Source of the DNA: Yamadazyma tenuis
Lineage: Eukaryota; Ascomycota; Pichiomycetes; Serinales; Debaryomycetaceae
Length of the DNA stretch: 64,000 bases
Assembly: GCF_029203305.1 (NCBI RefSeq)
Contig: NC_089462.1
Location: forward strand, 1,984,001 to 2,048,000
Direction: 5' to 3'
Below the pieces are notes generated by a model. The model did no database searches, was not told the origin of the DNA, and saw only the letters and a program-made list of their open reading frames with translations. Positions 16,928 through 25,577 of the stretch are shown piece after piece. The translations under genes and the position numbers were made by a program. Within the stretch, counting starts at the first letter, position 1. Each line of letters opens with the position of its first letter.

Positions 16928-18013
16928 ATGGGATTCGCAGATAAAATACAAAGTAAGCTAGGAAACAAACAGGAGCTCGACAAGCTTGACAAGCAGGCTG
17001 GGAAATCGGTGGGAAGTGATTCCTTCAGCGGTGCAGCCAAACAGCAGTATAAAGATGGCAACATCAATAAGGCCAATGCTGTGAAGTACGCCGACGAGTA
17101 CGACACCAAGGCCGGTAAGTACCTTGGCAAGGAGAACCTTAGTGGGACCGAAGCCGGAATTGGCTCCAAGCTTGGTGGTACAAAGGGTGATGGTTCTAAG
17201 CTAGACAGCAAGGACGCCACTGCGAAGGAAACCTATGGTAAGGGGTCCGGCTATGGCGACGATGCCACTGGATATGATGGTACCACAGCACTGGGAAAGG
17301 GTTCTGCTGGGTATGGAGAGTCTACCGGCTACGGCAAGAGCTCGTCGGGCTACGGCCAAGACAGTAAGAACCCGGGCCACGGTACTGCTGCTACTGGAAC
17401 GGCAGCCGCCACTGGATTCGGTGCTGGTGGTGTGGCTGCTTCGAAAGGTTCTGGTGGACATGGCGACTCGCATTCTACCACCACCACTGACCCATATGGT
17501 ACCAATGGTGCCGCAGGTGCCACCATTGGTACTACTGGCACTACTGGTACGCATGGTACCAGCCACGGTACCCACGGTGCCAGCCACGGTTCTACTGGCA
17601 CTGGCACTAAGTCCTCGGGCAAGGAAACCGACTGGAACGAAGTTGGTACCAATGCTAAGTCTGGGGTAACTGGAGGCACAAATGCTGCGAAATCTGACGA
17701 CCCAGCTACCAGAGCCAAGTACGGCAAGGATGCTGCCATTGGCGGTGGAGCTGCCGCCGTTGGTGCTGCTGGGGCCTACGGAACCAAGAGCCACAGCCAT
17801 AAGTCTTCCACCGATTCAGACTACAGTTCTGGGGCCAGTGGTACGGGCAACAGCCGTGGTGCTATTGGCACTGGTACGGGTTCTACTGGGTTTACTACTG
17901 GTAATAAGCAATTGGACGACAAGATTGCCCAGTTGGATCCATCTTTGCAGCAGCAAGCTAAGGATGCTTTCCACAGAGGCTATCAAGATGCAAGAAAGTC
18001 GTTCACCGCTTAG
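16928..18013 (+). CDS. Glycine-rich hydrophilic, hydrophilin-like protein of unknown function
   Basis: A 361-aa protein, very hydrophilic and of low complexity (Gly, Ser, Thr, Ala, Tyr, Lys). Two short structured ends flank a repetitive middle: an N-terminal lysine-rich helix region (GFADKIQSKLGNKQELDKL, then NKANAVKYADEYDTKAGKYL) and a C-terminal one (KQLDDKIAQLDPSLQQQAK, DAFHRGYQDARKS). The middle has GYG, TGTTGTHGTSHGTHGASHG and Ala/Gly-rich blocks. There is no signal peptide or GPI signal, so it is likely cytosolic or nuclear. Composition resembles hydrophilins and stress proteins, and the promoter has a TATA-like box; the stress role is only inferred. I know no firm orthologue. Confidence 0.65.
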   Translation: MGFADKIQSKLGNKQELDKLDKQAGKSVGSDSFSGAAKQQYKDGNINKANAVKYADEYDTKAGKYLGKENLSGTEAGIGSKLGGTKGDGSKLDSKDATAKETYGKGSGYGDDATGYDGTTALGKGSAGYGESTGYGKSSSGYGQDSKNPGHGTAATGTAAATGFGAGGVAASKGSGGHGDSHSTTTTDPYGTNGAAGATIGTTGTTGTHGTSHGTHGASHGSTGTGTKSSGKETDWNEVGTNAKSGVTGGTNAAKSDDPATRAKYGKDAAIGGGAAAVGAAGAYGTKSHSHKSSTDSDYSSGASGTGNSRGAIGTGTGSTGFTTGNKQLDDKIAQLDPSLQQQAKDAFHRGYQDARKSFTA

Positions 18014-18085
18014 GTTGGGTCACAATAATGTCGTTATGAAGATTGATTTATACTAAATACATTTATTTATGTAAACTGGCGGTGT

Positions 18086-19921
18086 CTAACTAGAACAGCT
18101 GCACTGAAGCATTGAATACTTTTCTCCTAAATCCCCTTGTTGCAACCACTTTCTCTCCACATCCTTCAATTCATCACCCCATTTGGAAGAATCAAATGGG
18201 TTCAAACTCATCTTTTCAAGCTTTTTAAGGTAGCTAATATCTTCGGCATTGGAATCCTGAGTGCGCTCAATCACCTCATCCAATATCCAGTTTCTAGGAA
18301 GAAACAACGGGTTGTATTGCTTGCAATTGGCTCTGTCAAATCCCAACAGTTCCGATTTCGCAAGTTCTTGCTGGTACACTTTCAACCAGTCCGAAATAAG
18401 CTCAATCATTTCATCATCATTATACAATTCATTATTGTTCAGCTTTAAAGCTTGTCCCATGGCTCTGAAGTCCATGTTTCCACTGGTATGGTCTAATTGT
18501 TGAAGATTCACAAAGAACTTGTTGAAGTCACATTCCACCTTTTCAAGCATCTTGACAAGCGGTGCAACCACCCGTTGATTCTGCTCGTCTGGATCGTCTC
18601 TATTGACCAATTGAGTGGACAATCCAAGCCGGTTGTAGAAAGATTCAACATACTGTTGGGTGAATGCATGAGTGTATATGTGACCGCCAATTTCAATGAT
18701 TTTGGTGGCTCTTTTGATAACTTTATCTTCGTTTGCAAAGAGCTGTTCTTCAGGAAGATCGATTAACTCAGGGCCAGCACCCACCAACCCCGCCAAGTTC
18801 TCACCAAATCTCGTCAAGTTCCACCAGATGGCCGTGGGGGTGTTGCGATACCCATACCGAGCGTCCAAGTCCTCTGAATTGGGAGTGTAGCCGGGTTTAA
18901 ACTTGTCCATAATGGAAAAGGGGCCGTAGTCCATGGACAAGCCCAAAACAGACGTGTTATCTGTGTTCAACACCCCGTTCAAGAACCCGTATGTCTGCCA
19001 TTTGGCAGTTCCAACGGCGTTTCGGAGCACCACCTCGAAGAAAAACTTGTCGTAGTCGGTCAACTCATCGATATCCCCAAAAAACCGGGGGAATTGCTCA
19101 TAAAACCTCGAGAATAACGGGAACTTCACCCCGTCCACCGTAAACAATTCGTCGATGCAGTATCCACATAACTGACGGAGCCCCTCCGAGTCACCTCGCA
19201 TACGATACAAGTCAAACGTCCCCAATCTCACCCACAGCTCAGCGAATCTCGTCACCACTGCACACTTTTCGTACATGCTTCGTCTCGCTAGGGTCTCCGG
19301 CAAGTAGACCAATGCTAGTGCCCTGGTGGTGGGGATTCCAATGGCATTGAGGTGCTCCGAGATGGTATACTCTCGAATCGATGACCTGAGCACGGCTTTG
19401 CCGTCTGCGAATCGAGAAAATGGCGTTAACCCGGCTCCCTTAAGCTGAACTTCGTACGTCTTGCGGTTCTGGGAGGCATCTGACTTGTTCTTGGCCACCT
19501 CAAACAAGTTCACTACTCGGCCATCTCCGAGTTGCCCTGCAAACTGTCCGAACTGCCATCCAGCATAGGCTTGCGAGTGTGGTGGTGGGAGCAACTTTGA
19601 TAGTTCAGCATCAAAATAAGCTTCTCCCGATACAATCTTGCGGTACTGAGGATCTTCCACTGCCTCTTGGTTCAACCCCACGTCTCGGAGGGCGGTGGGG
19701 CTTGAGGTAAGGTATTTGTACAGTTTTCTGGGTTCTGGGAGGGTGAATGAGTAAGCTCCAGAATCAAGGATTCGAGGAGTATGAGTAACATTGTCGGGGT
19801 TGTTTCGGGCGACTTCTGGGCTGTGAAGAACCGGGTCTGGTGGTAGACGGGCCACGAAGCTCGAGGGCTTGGCGATGGCAGAGAATTTAGTAGACATGAA
19901 TCGAGAGCAGCTTCTGTTCAT
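18086..19921 (-). CDS. FMP40: SelO-family protein adenylyltransferase, mitochondrial (Fmp40)
   Basis: A 611-aa pseudokinase of the SelO family, which transfers AMP from ATP to Ser/Thr/Tyr of target proteins in mitochondria and is tied to redox and oxidative-stress control. Family marks are present: GWQFGQFAGQLGDGR, VQLKGAGLTPFSR, the RSSIREY segment, and LNTDNTSVLGLSMDYGPF with the metal-binding N-T-D-N. The protein ends CSCSS; the Cys three residues from the end stands where animal SelO has selenocysteine. The N-terminus is basic and Ser-rich (MNRSCSRFMSTKFSAIAK), suited to mitochondrial import; an ATG at residue 9 is a possible second start. Length is close to the S. cerevisiae protein (about 690 aa). 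Confidence 0.93.
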   Translation of the reverse strand: MNRSCSRFMSTKFSAIAKPSSFVARLPPDPVLHSPEVARNNPDNVTHTPRILDSGAYSFTLPEPRKLYKYLTSSPTALRDVGLNQEAVEDPQYRKIVSGEAYFDAELSKLLPPPHSQAYAGWQFGQFAGQLGDGRVVNLFEVAKNKSDASQNRKTYEVQLKGAGLTPFSRFADGKAVLRSSIREYTISEHLNAIGIPTTRALALVYLPETLARRSMYEKCAVVTRFAELWVRLGTFDLYRMRGDSEGLRQLCGYCIDELFTVDGVKFPLFSRFYEQFPRFFGDIDELTDYDKFFFEVVLRNAVGTAKWQTYGFLNGVLNTDNTSVLGLSMDYGPFSIMDKFKPGYTPNSEDLDARYGYRNTPTAIWWNLTRFGENLAGLVGAGPELIDLPEEQLFANEDKVIKRATKIIEIGGHIYTHAFTQQYVESFYNRLGLSTQLVNRDDPDEQNQRVVAPLVKMLEKVECDFNKFFVNLQQLDHTSGNMDFRAMGQALKLNNNELYNDDEMIELISDWLKVYQQELAKSELLGFDRANCKQYNPLFLPRNWILDEVIERTQDSNAEDISYLKKLEKMSLNPFDSSKWGDELKDVERKWLQQGDLGEKYSMLQCSCSS

Positions 19922-20032
19922 TTTTAAAAATGCGAAAAGAGCAAGCAGCTGCAGAACTGTGTCACGAAAAGATTAGATAAATAGGCGGTACAATAGTATA
20001 CAATTCTGAAACAAATGTCTAAGTGGATAACA

Positions 20033-22111
20033 CTACTCATCGTCGTAGTTTTCGTCCTCATCGATTTTCCTCATGGGAGGTTCGACGGGTTCTTCATCGT
20101 GTTCATCTTCTTCTTCGTCCTCCTCTTCCTTATCGTCTTCCTTGGATTTGTCGTCCGGGTTGGCGGAGGGCGTGGGAGTGGGTTGCTGGGTAGCCTGGGT
20201 GTCTGGGACGGCGGCTGGTGCGGGGGCTGGTGCAGGAGCAGGTGCGGTAGCCGGGGCGATGGCTGGGGCGGCAGCAGGCGCGATGGCCGCGATGGCTGGT
20301 ACTGGAGCCGGGGCCACGGCCGGTGCCACCACCGGCACGGGAGCTGGCGCTGGCACCGCCGCCTCTGCCTCCACCGACTCACTCTTGACAGCCTCTACAT
20401 TTTCAGGCTCGGTCTTCTCAGGCTCCGTTTTCTCAGGCTCAGCAGACTCGTCTTTAGAAGCAGCAGCAGCAGCGTTCATCAAAGTGCTCAACGAATCGCC
20501 CGTCTTAATCTGTGACTTGGCCACCACCGGAGTCGACGAGTTAGATGTCTTCTTCTTCTTGGGCTTAATCTTATCCTTTTTATCATCCAAGTCGTGTTTA
20601 GGAGTCTTCAACTGCGGTACCGGAGGGTTGGCGAGCGTGGGAGGTTTCACGGGGGCAATGGACTGGACGGGAGGTGGGAGTGACGACTGGTACTGGGAGT
20701 TAAGAAGCTGTGGAGGGGCCTGGAGGCCACCAAGCGGTTGGTATCCCAGTTCCTGGGGTGGCTGGGTGCTCTCCAACACCACGCTTTGTGGCAACCGTGG
20801 CTGCTGTGACACCGGAGGCGGCTGTGGAGGGTGGGTGTTACCTTCTTGCTGGTACTGGATCAACTGGTCCAAACGAGCCTTGATATGGGGGTTTCCCGGG
20901 TCAAGTCGCTCTGCCTGCCGGTAAGCGTCCAACGCGTCGGAGATCTGGTTATTACAGGTCTCATACAAAGTACCGAGATCGTACCACACCTCACTAATAT
21001 AAGGATTCAAGCGGATGGCCCTGGTGTAAGCATCGAGGGCATCGCGGTATTGGGAAATCTGGTAGTACAACACCCCAATGGAGCACCAGAAGGTGGGGTT
21101 ACGGGAGTCACGGTTGACGGCCTGCTGGAACGCCTCGTAGGCGGCGTTGAAGTCGCCCCGGATCATGTGGACCCGGCCTAGGTAGTACCACAGGTGCGCA
21201 TCCGCCTGATCGATTTCAAGTGACTGTGTGAGGTACTTGAGAGCCACCGTAAGGTCCTGTTGGAAGGCGGCGTCCTCGCCAGCATCGGCCTGCGAGTAGA
21301 GACATCCCAATTGTTGGAGCACCTTGGCGTGCTGGGGGTTAACCGCAAGAACTCGCTCATAGGCGTCCTTAGCTCCATTCCAATCCTTTTGCTGTTCCAA
21401 CACCAGCCCGATCTGGAACCACACGTCGGGTTGAGTCAATGGGTGTGGCGGGTTGGCCAAGATATACTGGAAGCATTCCAACGCGTTCTGAAGCTTTCCT
21501 TGGTGTTTGTAGATGATTCCTAACCGAAAGTAAATTTCATTGGATTTGTCAAAGTTGGGGTCGAGCTCAAGCACCCGCACAAACGCCTCTTCGGCGTACT
21601 CCAATGACCCGTACCGATCGTACAAAATCCCTATCCCGTGCCATAATTTGGGCACGTTAGGGTTGTCGAGGTAGTACAATGCTCGCTGATAGGCGGCGTA
21701 CGCCCGTTGCAAGTCGTCCAACATGAGGTAGCAGTGGCCCAATAGCCCCCATGTCTCGCCGTTCTCGGGCGAGTAGTTGAGCGCTTGTTCGTACAACTCG
21801 GCGGCTTTAAAAAACACATCTTTAGAACGATAAATGTTGGCGAGCTTAATGAGAGCATCTGGCGAGTTGGGGGCATGGCGCAACGCCAGGTCGTACAGCG
21901 AGAGCGCCTTCTCGAGATCACCCAACAGTTCGGCGAGAGACCCGATGGCGAGCCAGGTGGCGGCGGTGGTTTCACTGAGAATGTTGCTGGGGGTTGGGTC
22001 GCGGACAGGGGCGCTTGTGGCGATGGGAGGGGCGGGAGACTGGAGAAGACCATTCTTGGCACCGTGTGCATGCGCATGTGCGTGGAGGGGCATTTGCACC
22101 GGCAAGCTCAT
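20033..22111 (-). CDS. SSN6: Ssn6/Cyc8, TPR subunit of the Tup1-Ssn6 general corepressor
   Basis: A 692-aa nuclear corepressor. Residues about 45-400 are ten tandem tetratricopeptide repeats with the Cyc8-specific wording (TWLAIGSLAELLGDLEKAL, YEQALNYSPENGETWGLLGH, RNPTFWCSIGVLYYQISQYR). This domain binds Tup1 and gene-specific repressors. The tail is low complexity: Pro/Gln-rich, then a long Ala/Pro block (about residues 590-650) and an acidic Lys/Glu/Asp end. The S. cerevisiae protein is longer (966 aa) because of polyglutamine tracts that are absent here. The ATG at 22111 is followed by a His/Ala run (HAHAHAH). A TATATAA box lies about 130 bp upstream. Tup1-Ssn6 recruits histone deacetylases such as Rpd3, encoded 1.8 kb away. 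Confidence 0.95.
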   Translation of the reverse strand: MSLPVQMPLHAHAHAHGAKNGLLQSPAPPIATSAPVRDPTPSNILSETTAATWLAIGSLAELLGDLEKALSLYDLALRHAPNSPDALIKLANIYRSKDVFFKAAELYEQALNYSPENGETWGLLGHCYLMLDDLQRAYAAYQRALYYLDNPNVPKLWHGIGILYDRYGSLEYAEEAFVRVLELDPNFDKSNEIYFRLGIIYKHQGKLQNALECFQYILANPPHPLTQPDVWFQIGLVLEQQKDWNGAKDAYERVLAVNPQHAKVLQQLGCLYSQADAGEDAAFQQDLTVALKYLTQSLEIDQADAHLWYYLGRVHMIRGDFNAAYEAFQQAVNRDSRNPTFWCSIGVLYYQISQYRDALDAYTRAIRLNPYISEVWYDLGTLYETCNNQISDALDAYRQAERLDPGNPHIKARLDQLIQYQQEGNTHPPQPPPVSQQPRLPQSVVLESTQPPQELGYQPLGGLQAPPQLLNSQYQSSLPPPVQSIAPVKPPTLANPPVPQLKTPKHDLDDKKDKIKPKKKKTSNSSTPVVAKSQIKTGDSLSTLMNAAAAASKDESAEPEKTEPEKTEPENVEAVKSESVEAEAAVPAPAPVPVVAPAVAPAPVPAIAAIAPAAAPAIAPATAPAPAPAPAPAAVPDTQATQQPTPTPSANPDDKSKEDDKEEEDEEEDEHDEEPVEPPMRKIDEDENYDDE

Positions 22112-22598
22112 AATTAATTGTCCTGGTAAAAGTTGGAGATAAAAAAAAGTGACTGATAAATGGATTTTACTTTGTGGGCAATCTTTTGAGGCTGCGAACG
22201 AGACCCGAGCGAAAAAAAATTGATGGTCGTCGTGAGCCGCTGCTTATATAATATGGTATAGGCTATTTATTCGAAGCGATGGTCAGAATTAAAGGTGGGA
22301 GGGAGTTACCAACTTTCATGGGGGTGCAAACTATCAATCCTCGGACATCATCCTGAGGGTTAATGTTTTATTCGGGGGCCAAGGCAGAAATCAGATGTCA
22401 GGTTCGAAAGGGATCTGCATAACCGGTGGGCTCGTGAGTTAAAATTGCACCCCGTCACCATTCTTAAAATTAAAAATACACCCCCTCTTTGCTGTACACC
22501 CCCCTTCATTGCGAAGGCGCGCCAGATCGGTCGTGTGCGCCCCGCACCTGCTGGGTTCGCGAACACGTCGGTGGGCCCTGCGGCGGCGGGGCACGCCT
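22112..22598. other. SSN6 promoter and POS5 downstream region, partly GC-rich
   Basis: The part next to SSN6 is AT-rich with a TATATAA-type box on the minus strand (around 22235-22245). The part next to the POS5 stop (about 22500-22600) is unusually GC-rich (GGCGCGCC, GCCCCGCACC, GCGGCGGCGGGGC-like runs) for an intergenic segment here. Plus-strand frames across it are shadows without family signal. Confidence 0.5.
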
Positions 22599-23729
22599 TC
22601 ACCGCTTGGACTCATTAAACTGCTTATTAAACCCGAGCAAATCATTAATATCCTTCGTCCAATCATTATCACCCTGTGCCATACACCAGATATGGTTATC
22701 GATGTCCAACTGCTTGCGGATATGGATCTCATCACCATGGCGCATATCGCTCAACTCGATCCCATCGATGGTCAACTTGACCAGCACGTTGCGACTTTTC
22801 TGGCTGAGCCTGATCATGATATCCGACGTCAGAGGTAAGATCAATGGTCGGAACAGTAAGGACCGAGGGCAGATGGGGGTTAAAAGTAACCCTCGGATCG
22901 ATGGATGAACAATTGATCCTCCACTTGAAAGTGAGTAAGCAGTCGACCCGGTGGGGGTACTCACAATGATTCCATCGGCTGTGGTTGACGTCAAACATTC
23001 GCCATCGACGTACACATCGAGCGAAATTAGGTTCGGGTTACTTCCTCGGTGGAGAGTAATTTCATTCATGGCGTGCACCATATTGACGCGAGCTTCCAGT
23101 GGGTGGGTGCCGATCACGTGACACTCCAACCGGCTTCGCTGGAGCACCCGGAGCCGGTTGGCGAAGAGCTCGTCAACCCGGGCCCGGTACAGCCCCACAT
23201 CGAATGGTAATAAAAATCCGAGGGTACCCATGGAAAAACTAAGGATGGGGGGCACATTGAAGTTGGAGAACTGCGATACCGCTCGGAGAATCGTCCCGTC
23301 GCCCCCAATCGTCATGAGCACGTCGGCCTTGAACCGAATATCCTTGACCTCGCCTGTAAAGAGTCGCACGCGGTCATCGAGCAGGTGCCCGCCAGCCGAT
23401 GGGTGTTGGAGCTCGTCGATATTGTGTTCACTGAGAATAATATTGGCGTGCTGATGATGCTGGCTGATGTAGTTTATGATATCCACCATGGCGTTGCGCA
23501 CATCCGGATTCCATGGTTTTTTGGTTATGTAGATGTTGCGGGGGCGGGTGTTATTGGGCCACACGATTTTGTGGAGCTTCGAGTCAGGCTCGTATTTGGC
23601 AGCGAGGCGGTCGGGGAGGTTGTGGCACGAGGTTATGGAGAGGTGCCGGTGGCCCATGGTGCGGAGGGGGGGCCAAAGGGCTCGGGCCTGTGCAAGGGTC
23701 ATGATGTGAAGGTGATAGGGTGATGACAT
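22599..23729 (-). CDS. POS5: Mitochondrial NADH/NAD kinase Pos5
   Basis: A 376-aa kinase that phosphorylates NADH or NAD to make NADP(H) in the mitochondrial matrix, needed for Fe-S and redox balance. The NAD-kinase signature GGDGTILRAVSQF, the NE/D motif in MNEITLHRG, and TTADGIIVSTPTGSTAYS are complete; the C-terminus NDWTKDINDLLGFNKQF is typical of Pos5 rather than Utr1. The N-terminus (SSPYHLHIMTLAQARALWPP, then LRTMGHRH) has Arg/His and few acidic residues, as an import signal would. I start at the ATG at 23729; the frame is open to 23795 but only from GTG. RPD3 ends 143 bp upstream. Confidence 0.93.
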   Translation of the reverse strand: MSSPYHLHIMTLAQARALWPPLRTMGHRHLSITSCHNLPDRLAAKYEPDSKLHKIVWPNNTRPRNIYITKKPWNPDVRNAMVDIINYISQHHQHANIILSEHNIDELQHPSAGGHLLDDRVRLFTGEVKDIRFKADVLMTIGGDGTILRAVSQFSNFNVPPILSFSMGTLGFLLPFDVGLYRARVDELFANRLRVLQRSRLECHVIGTHPLEARVNMVHAMNEITLHRGSNPNLISLDVYVDGECLTSTTADGIIVSTPTGSTAYSLSSGGSIVHPSIRGLLLTPICPRSLLFRPLILPLTSDIMIRLSQKSRNVLVKLTIDGIELSDMRHGDEIHIRKQLDIDNHIWCMAQGDNDWTKDINDLLGFNKQFNESKR

Positions 23730-23872
23730 TTTCGCGATGGAAAGCCGGCGAAGGAAAGGCCGCGATGGAAATGGCGTGCGGCGCCAGCCTACCACCGCCA
23801 GCCTACCACTACTACCACTACTCTCACTACACCACCTTCTTCAAGTATTTATTCGTTACATATCCTACATCT

Positions 23873-25279
23873 TTACTCATCCTGGTTCATTGCCTCAAGC
23901 TCCTTCTCCTCCTCAGCCGTGAGCTCAGACTTCGTGGGTTGTACACTCACATCTCGCTCGCCCACATCTTTGTCTTCGTCGTCATAAAACTCGTTCACCG
24001 GCTGAATGGCCTCGTCACGTGCCTGCTGCGACCCCCCCTTAGTGTCAATGGCCTCACGCGTGTCTTCCTCCTCGTCCCCAAGATCCTCCGCGTCACGTGG
24101 GACATGGTTCATCTGCACCGAAGGTGCATGCTGAGTGTGCTCCAAATTGGCGATGATATTAGTCAAAATCTTGTTCAAGAACTCGGGCGAGTTGGCATTG
24201 TACATGTTCGAGGGCCGCACATCCAACTTGTAGTCTGGCCCGTAATATTCGTAGTACTCGTTGTAGGGCAACTCGGACGGTAAGATCACGTTGTTCAACA
24301 ACCCACTTTCAAATGCCCACGTCCGAGCCACGTTCCTCATCGTGTAACCCCCACCACCAAGCACCATCAATGGCACGCCAAAAGACTTCATGTAGTTGAC
24401 ACAGTTGGCATGTCCGCTCATCGACAAGTTGAAACATCCCAACTTATCACCACTCAAAGAGTCTCCTCCACACTGCAACACCACCGCCGACGGCTGGTAC
24501 CATTCCATGATCTTGCCGATGACGGGCTCGAAAATCGACTTGAACGTGGCGTCGTCAATCCCGTCTCGCAACGGGACGTTGACAGCATGGTGCTTACCCT
24601 TGCCCACCCCAATGTCTCTCAACTCACCGGTACCGGGGAAAAACTCCCCGTACTTGTGGAATGACGCCGTCATCACCCGATCCGTGGTGTAGAAGGCCTC
24701 CTCAACCCCGTCTCCGTGGTGCACATCGATATCCACGTACAACACCCGCGGATGGTACCGCAACAACTCGATAATCCCCAACACAATGTCGTTAAGGTAG
24801 CAGAACCCTGATGCCTCCGACTTCTTGGCATGGTGCAAGCCCCCGGCGTAGTTGATGGCAATGTCGCACTTTCCTCGGTTCAACCGAGCTGCTCCTTCCA
24901 TGGAACCTCCTCCTGAGATTCCACAGTACTCAAACAACCCGTCAAAAACGGGACAATCGTCCCCCACATTGAATTTAATCTGTTCCTTGGCGAACAAGTC
25001 CAAATTGTCAGGAGTTACGCGACTCAAGAAGTCGATGTACTCATCGGTGTGGAACTGACACATCTCCTGCTTGGTGGCGGGTTTAGCCCGGTAGATTTCC
25101 ATTTTTTTGTATAGCCCGTAGTTCATGATCAACGAATGGGCCATTCTGATTCTGTGCGGTTTCATGGGGTGGCCAGCGCCGTACGCGTAATTACCGACGT
25201 CGGCGTCGTAGAAGTAGGCCACCCGTTTCTTTTCGTTGGGATTGACCTTTAGGTCGTCGAAGGGGAGCTGAACGTACAT
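23873..25279 (-). CDS. RPD3: Histone deacetylase Rpd3 (class I)
   Basis: A 468-aa class I histone deacetylase, the catalytic subunit of the Rpd3L and Rpd3S complexes, which removes acetyl groups from histone H3/H4 tails. It is near-identical to the S. cerevisiae enzyme across the catalytic domain ([67 protein letters not shown]). The active-site His-His pair and the zinc ligands D-x-H and the later Asp are intact. The C-terminus is acidic and charged ([12 protein letters not shown]...). Length is close to S. cerevisiae (433 aa). Its upstream region carries telomere-like 25-nt repeats (25441-25514). Confidence 0.97.
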   Translation of the reverse strand: MYVQLPFDDLKVNPNEKKRVAYFYDADVGNYAYGAGHPMKPHRIRMAHSLIMNYGLYKKMEIYRAKPATKQEMCQFHTDEYIDFLSRVTPDNLDLFAKEQIKFNVGDDCPVFDGLFEYCGISGGGSMEGAARLNRGKCDIAINYAGGLHHAKKSEASGFCYLNDIVLGIIELLRYHPRVLYVDIDVHHGDGVEEAFYTTDRVMTASFHKYGEFFPGTGELRDIGVGKGKHHAVNVPLRDGIDDATFKSIFEPVIGKIMEWYQPSAVVLQCGGDSLSGDKLGCFNLSMSGHANCVNYMKSFGVPLMVLGGGGYTMRNVARTWAFESGLLNNVILPSELPYNEYYEYYGPDYKLDVRPSNMYNANSPEFLNKILTNIIANLEHTQHAPSVQMNHVPRDAEDLGDEEEDTREAIDTKGGSQQARDEAIQPVNEFYDDEDKDVGERDVSVQPTKSELTAEEEKELEAMNQDE

Positions 25280-25440
25280 GCTGTTGTAAAGAAATTCTTT
25301 TTCGAGTTGGTGCGAATAAAGGTGCGAGTTACCCGGAGGCTGCTCACTGTTAGTTTAGGTGTAGACTCTATATACATGGTACGGAAGACAGGCCGCAAAA
25401 GGAACGAGACCTTAGGGATGAGAGGTGTTGTGACTGTGTG

Positions 25441-25514
25441 GTGCATGGAGTCAAACTTTTGGTGGGTGTATGGGATCAACCTCTTGGTGGGTGTATGGGT
25501 CAGAACTTCAGAGG
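25441..25514 (+). repeat. Three degenerate 24-25-nt telomere-like units in the RPD3 upstream region
   Basis: Three consecutive units can be lined up: 25441-25465, 25466-25490 (GTGTATGGGATCAACCTCTT then GGTGG) and 25491-25514 (GTGTATGGGTCAGAACTTCA then GAGG). The core GGTGTATGGG resembles the Rap1-binding core of Candida telomeric repeats, and the CTTGGTG join recalls the C. albicans unit. A 19-base stretch of the third unit (25493-25511) recurs exactly at 60482-60500. They lie 162-235 bp upstream of RPD3, so a Rap1-type regulatory role is possible. Confidence 0.6.
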
Positions 25515-25577
25515 CCCATGAGGACGTCCTATTAGAGCAAAGAGTATCTCCCACAATCGGCCGCCGTTCAGTCTCTC

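Noticed and set aside
20015..20924. Plus-strand frames of 166 and 283 codons within SSN6
   Set aside because: They are antisense to the Ala/Pro and acidic tail of SSN6, with low-complexity composition only.
22509..22838. 109-codon plus frame antisense to the POS5 end
   Set aside because: Overlaps POS5 coding sequence in antisense and has no family signal.
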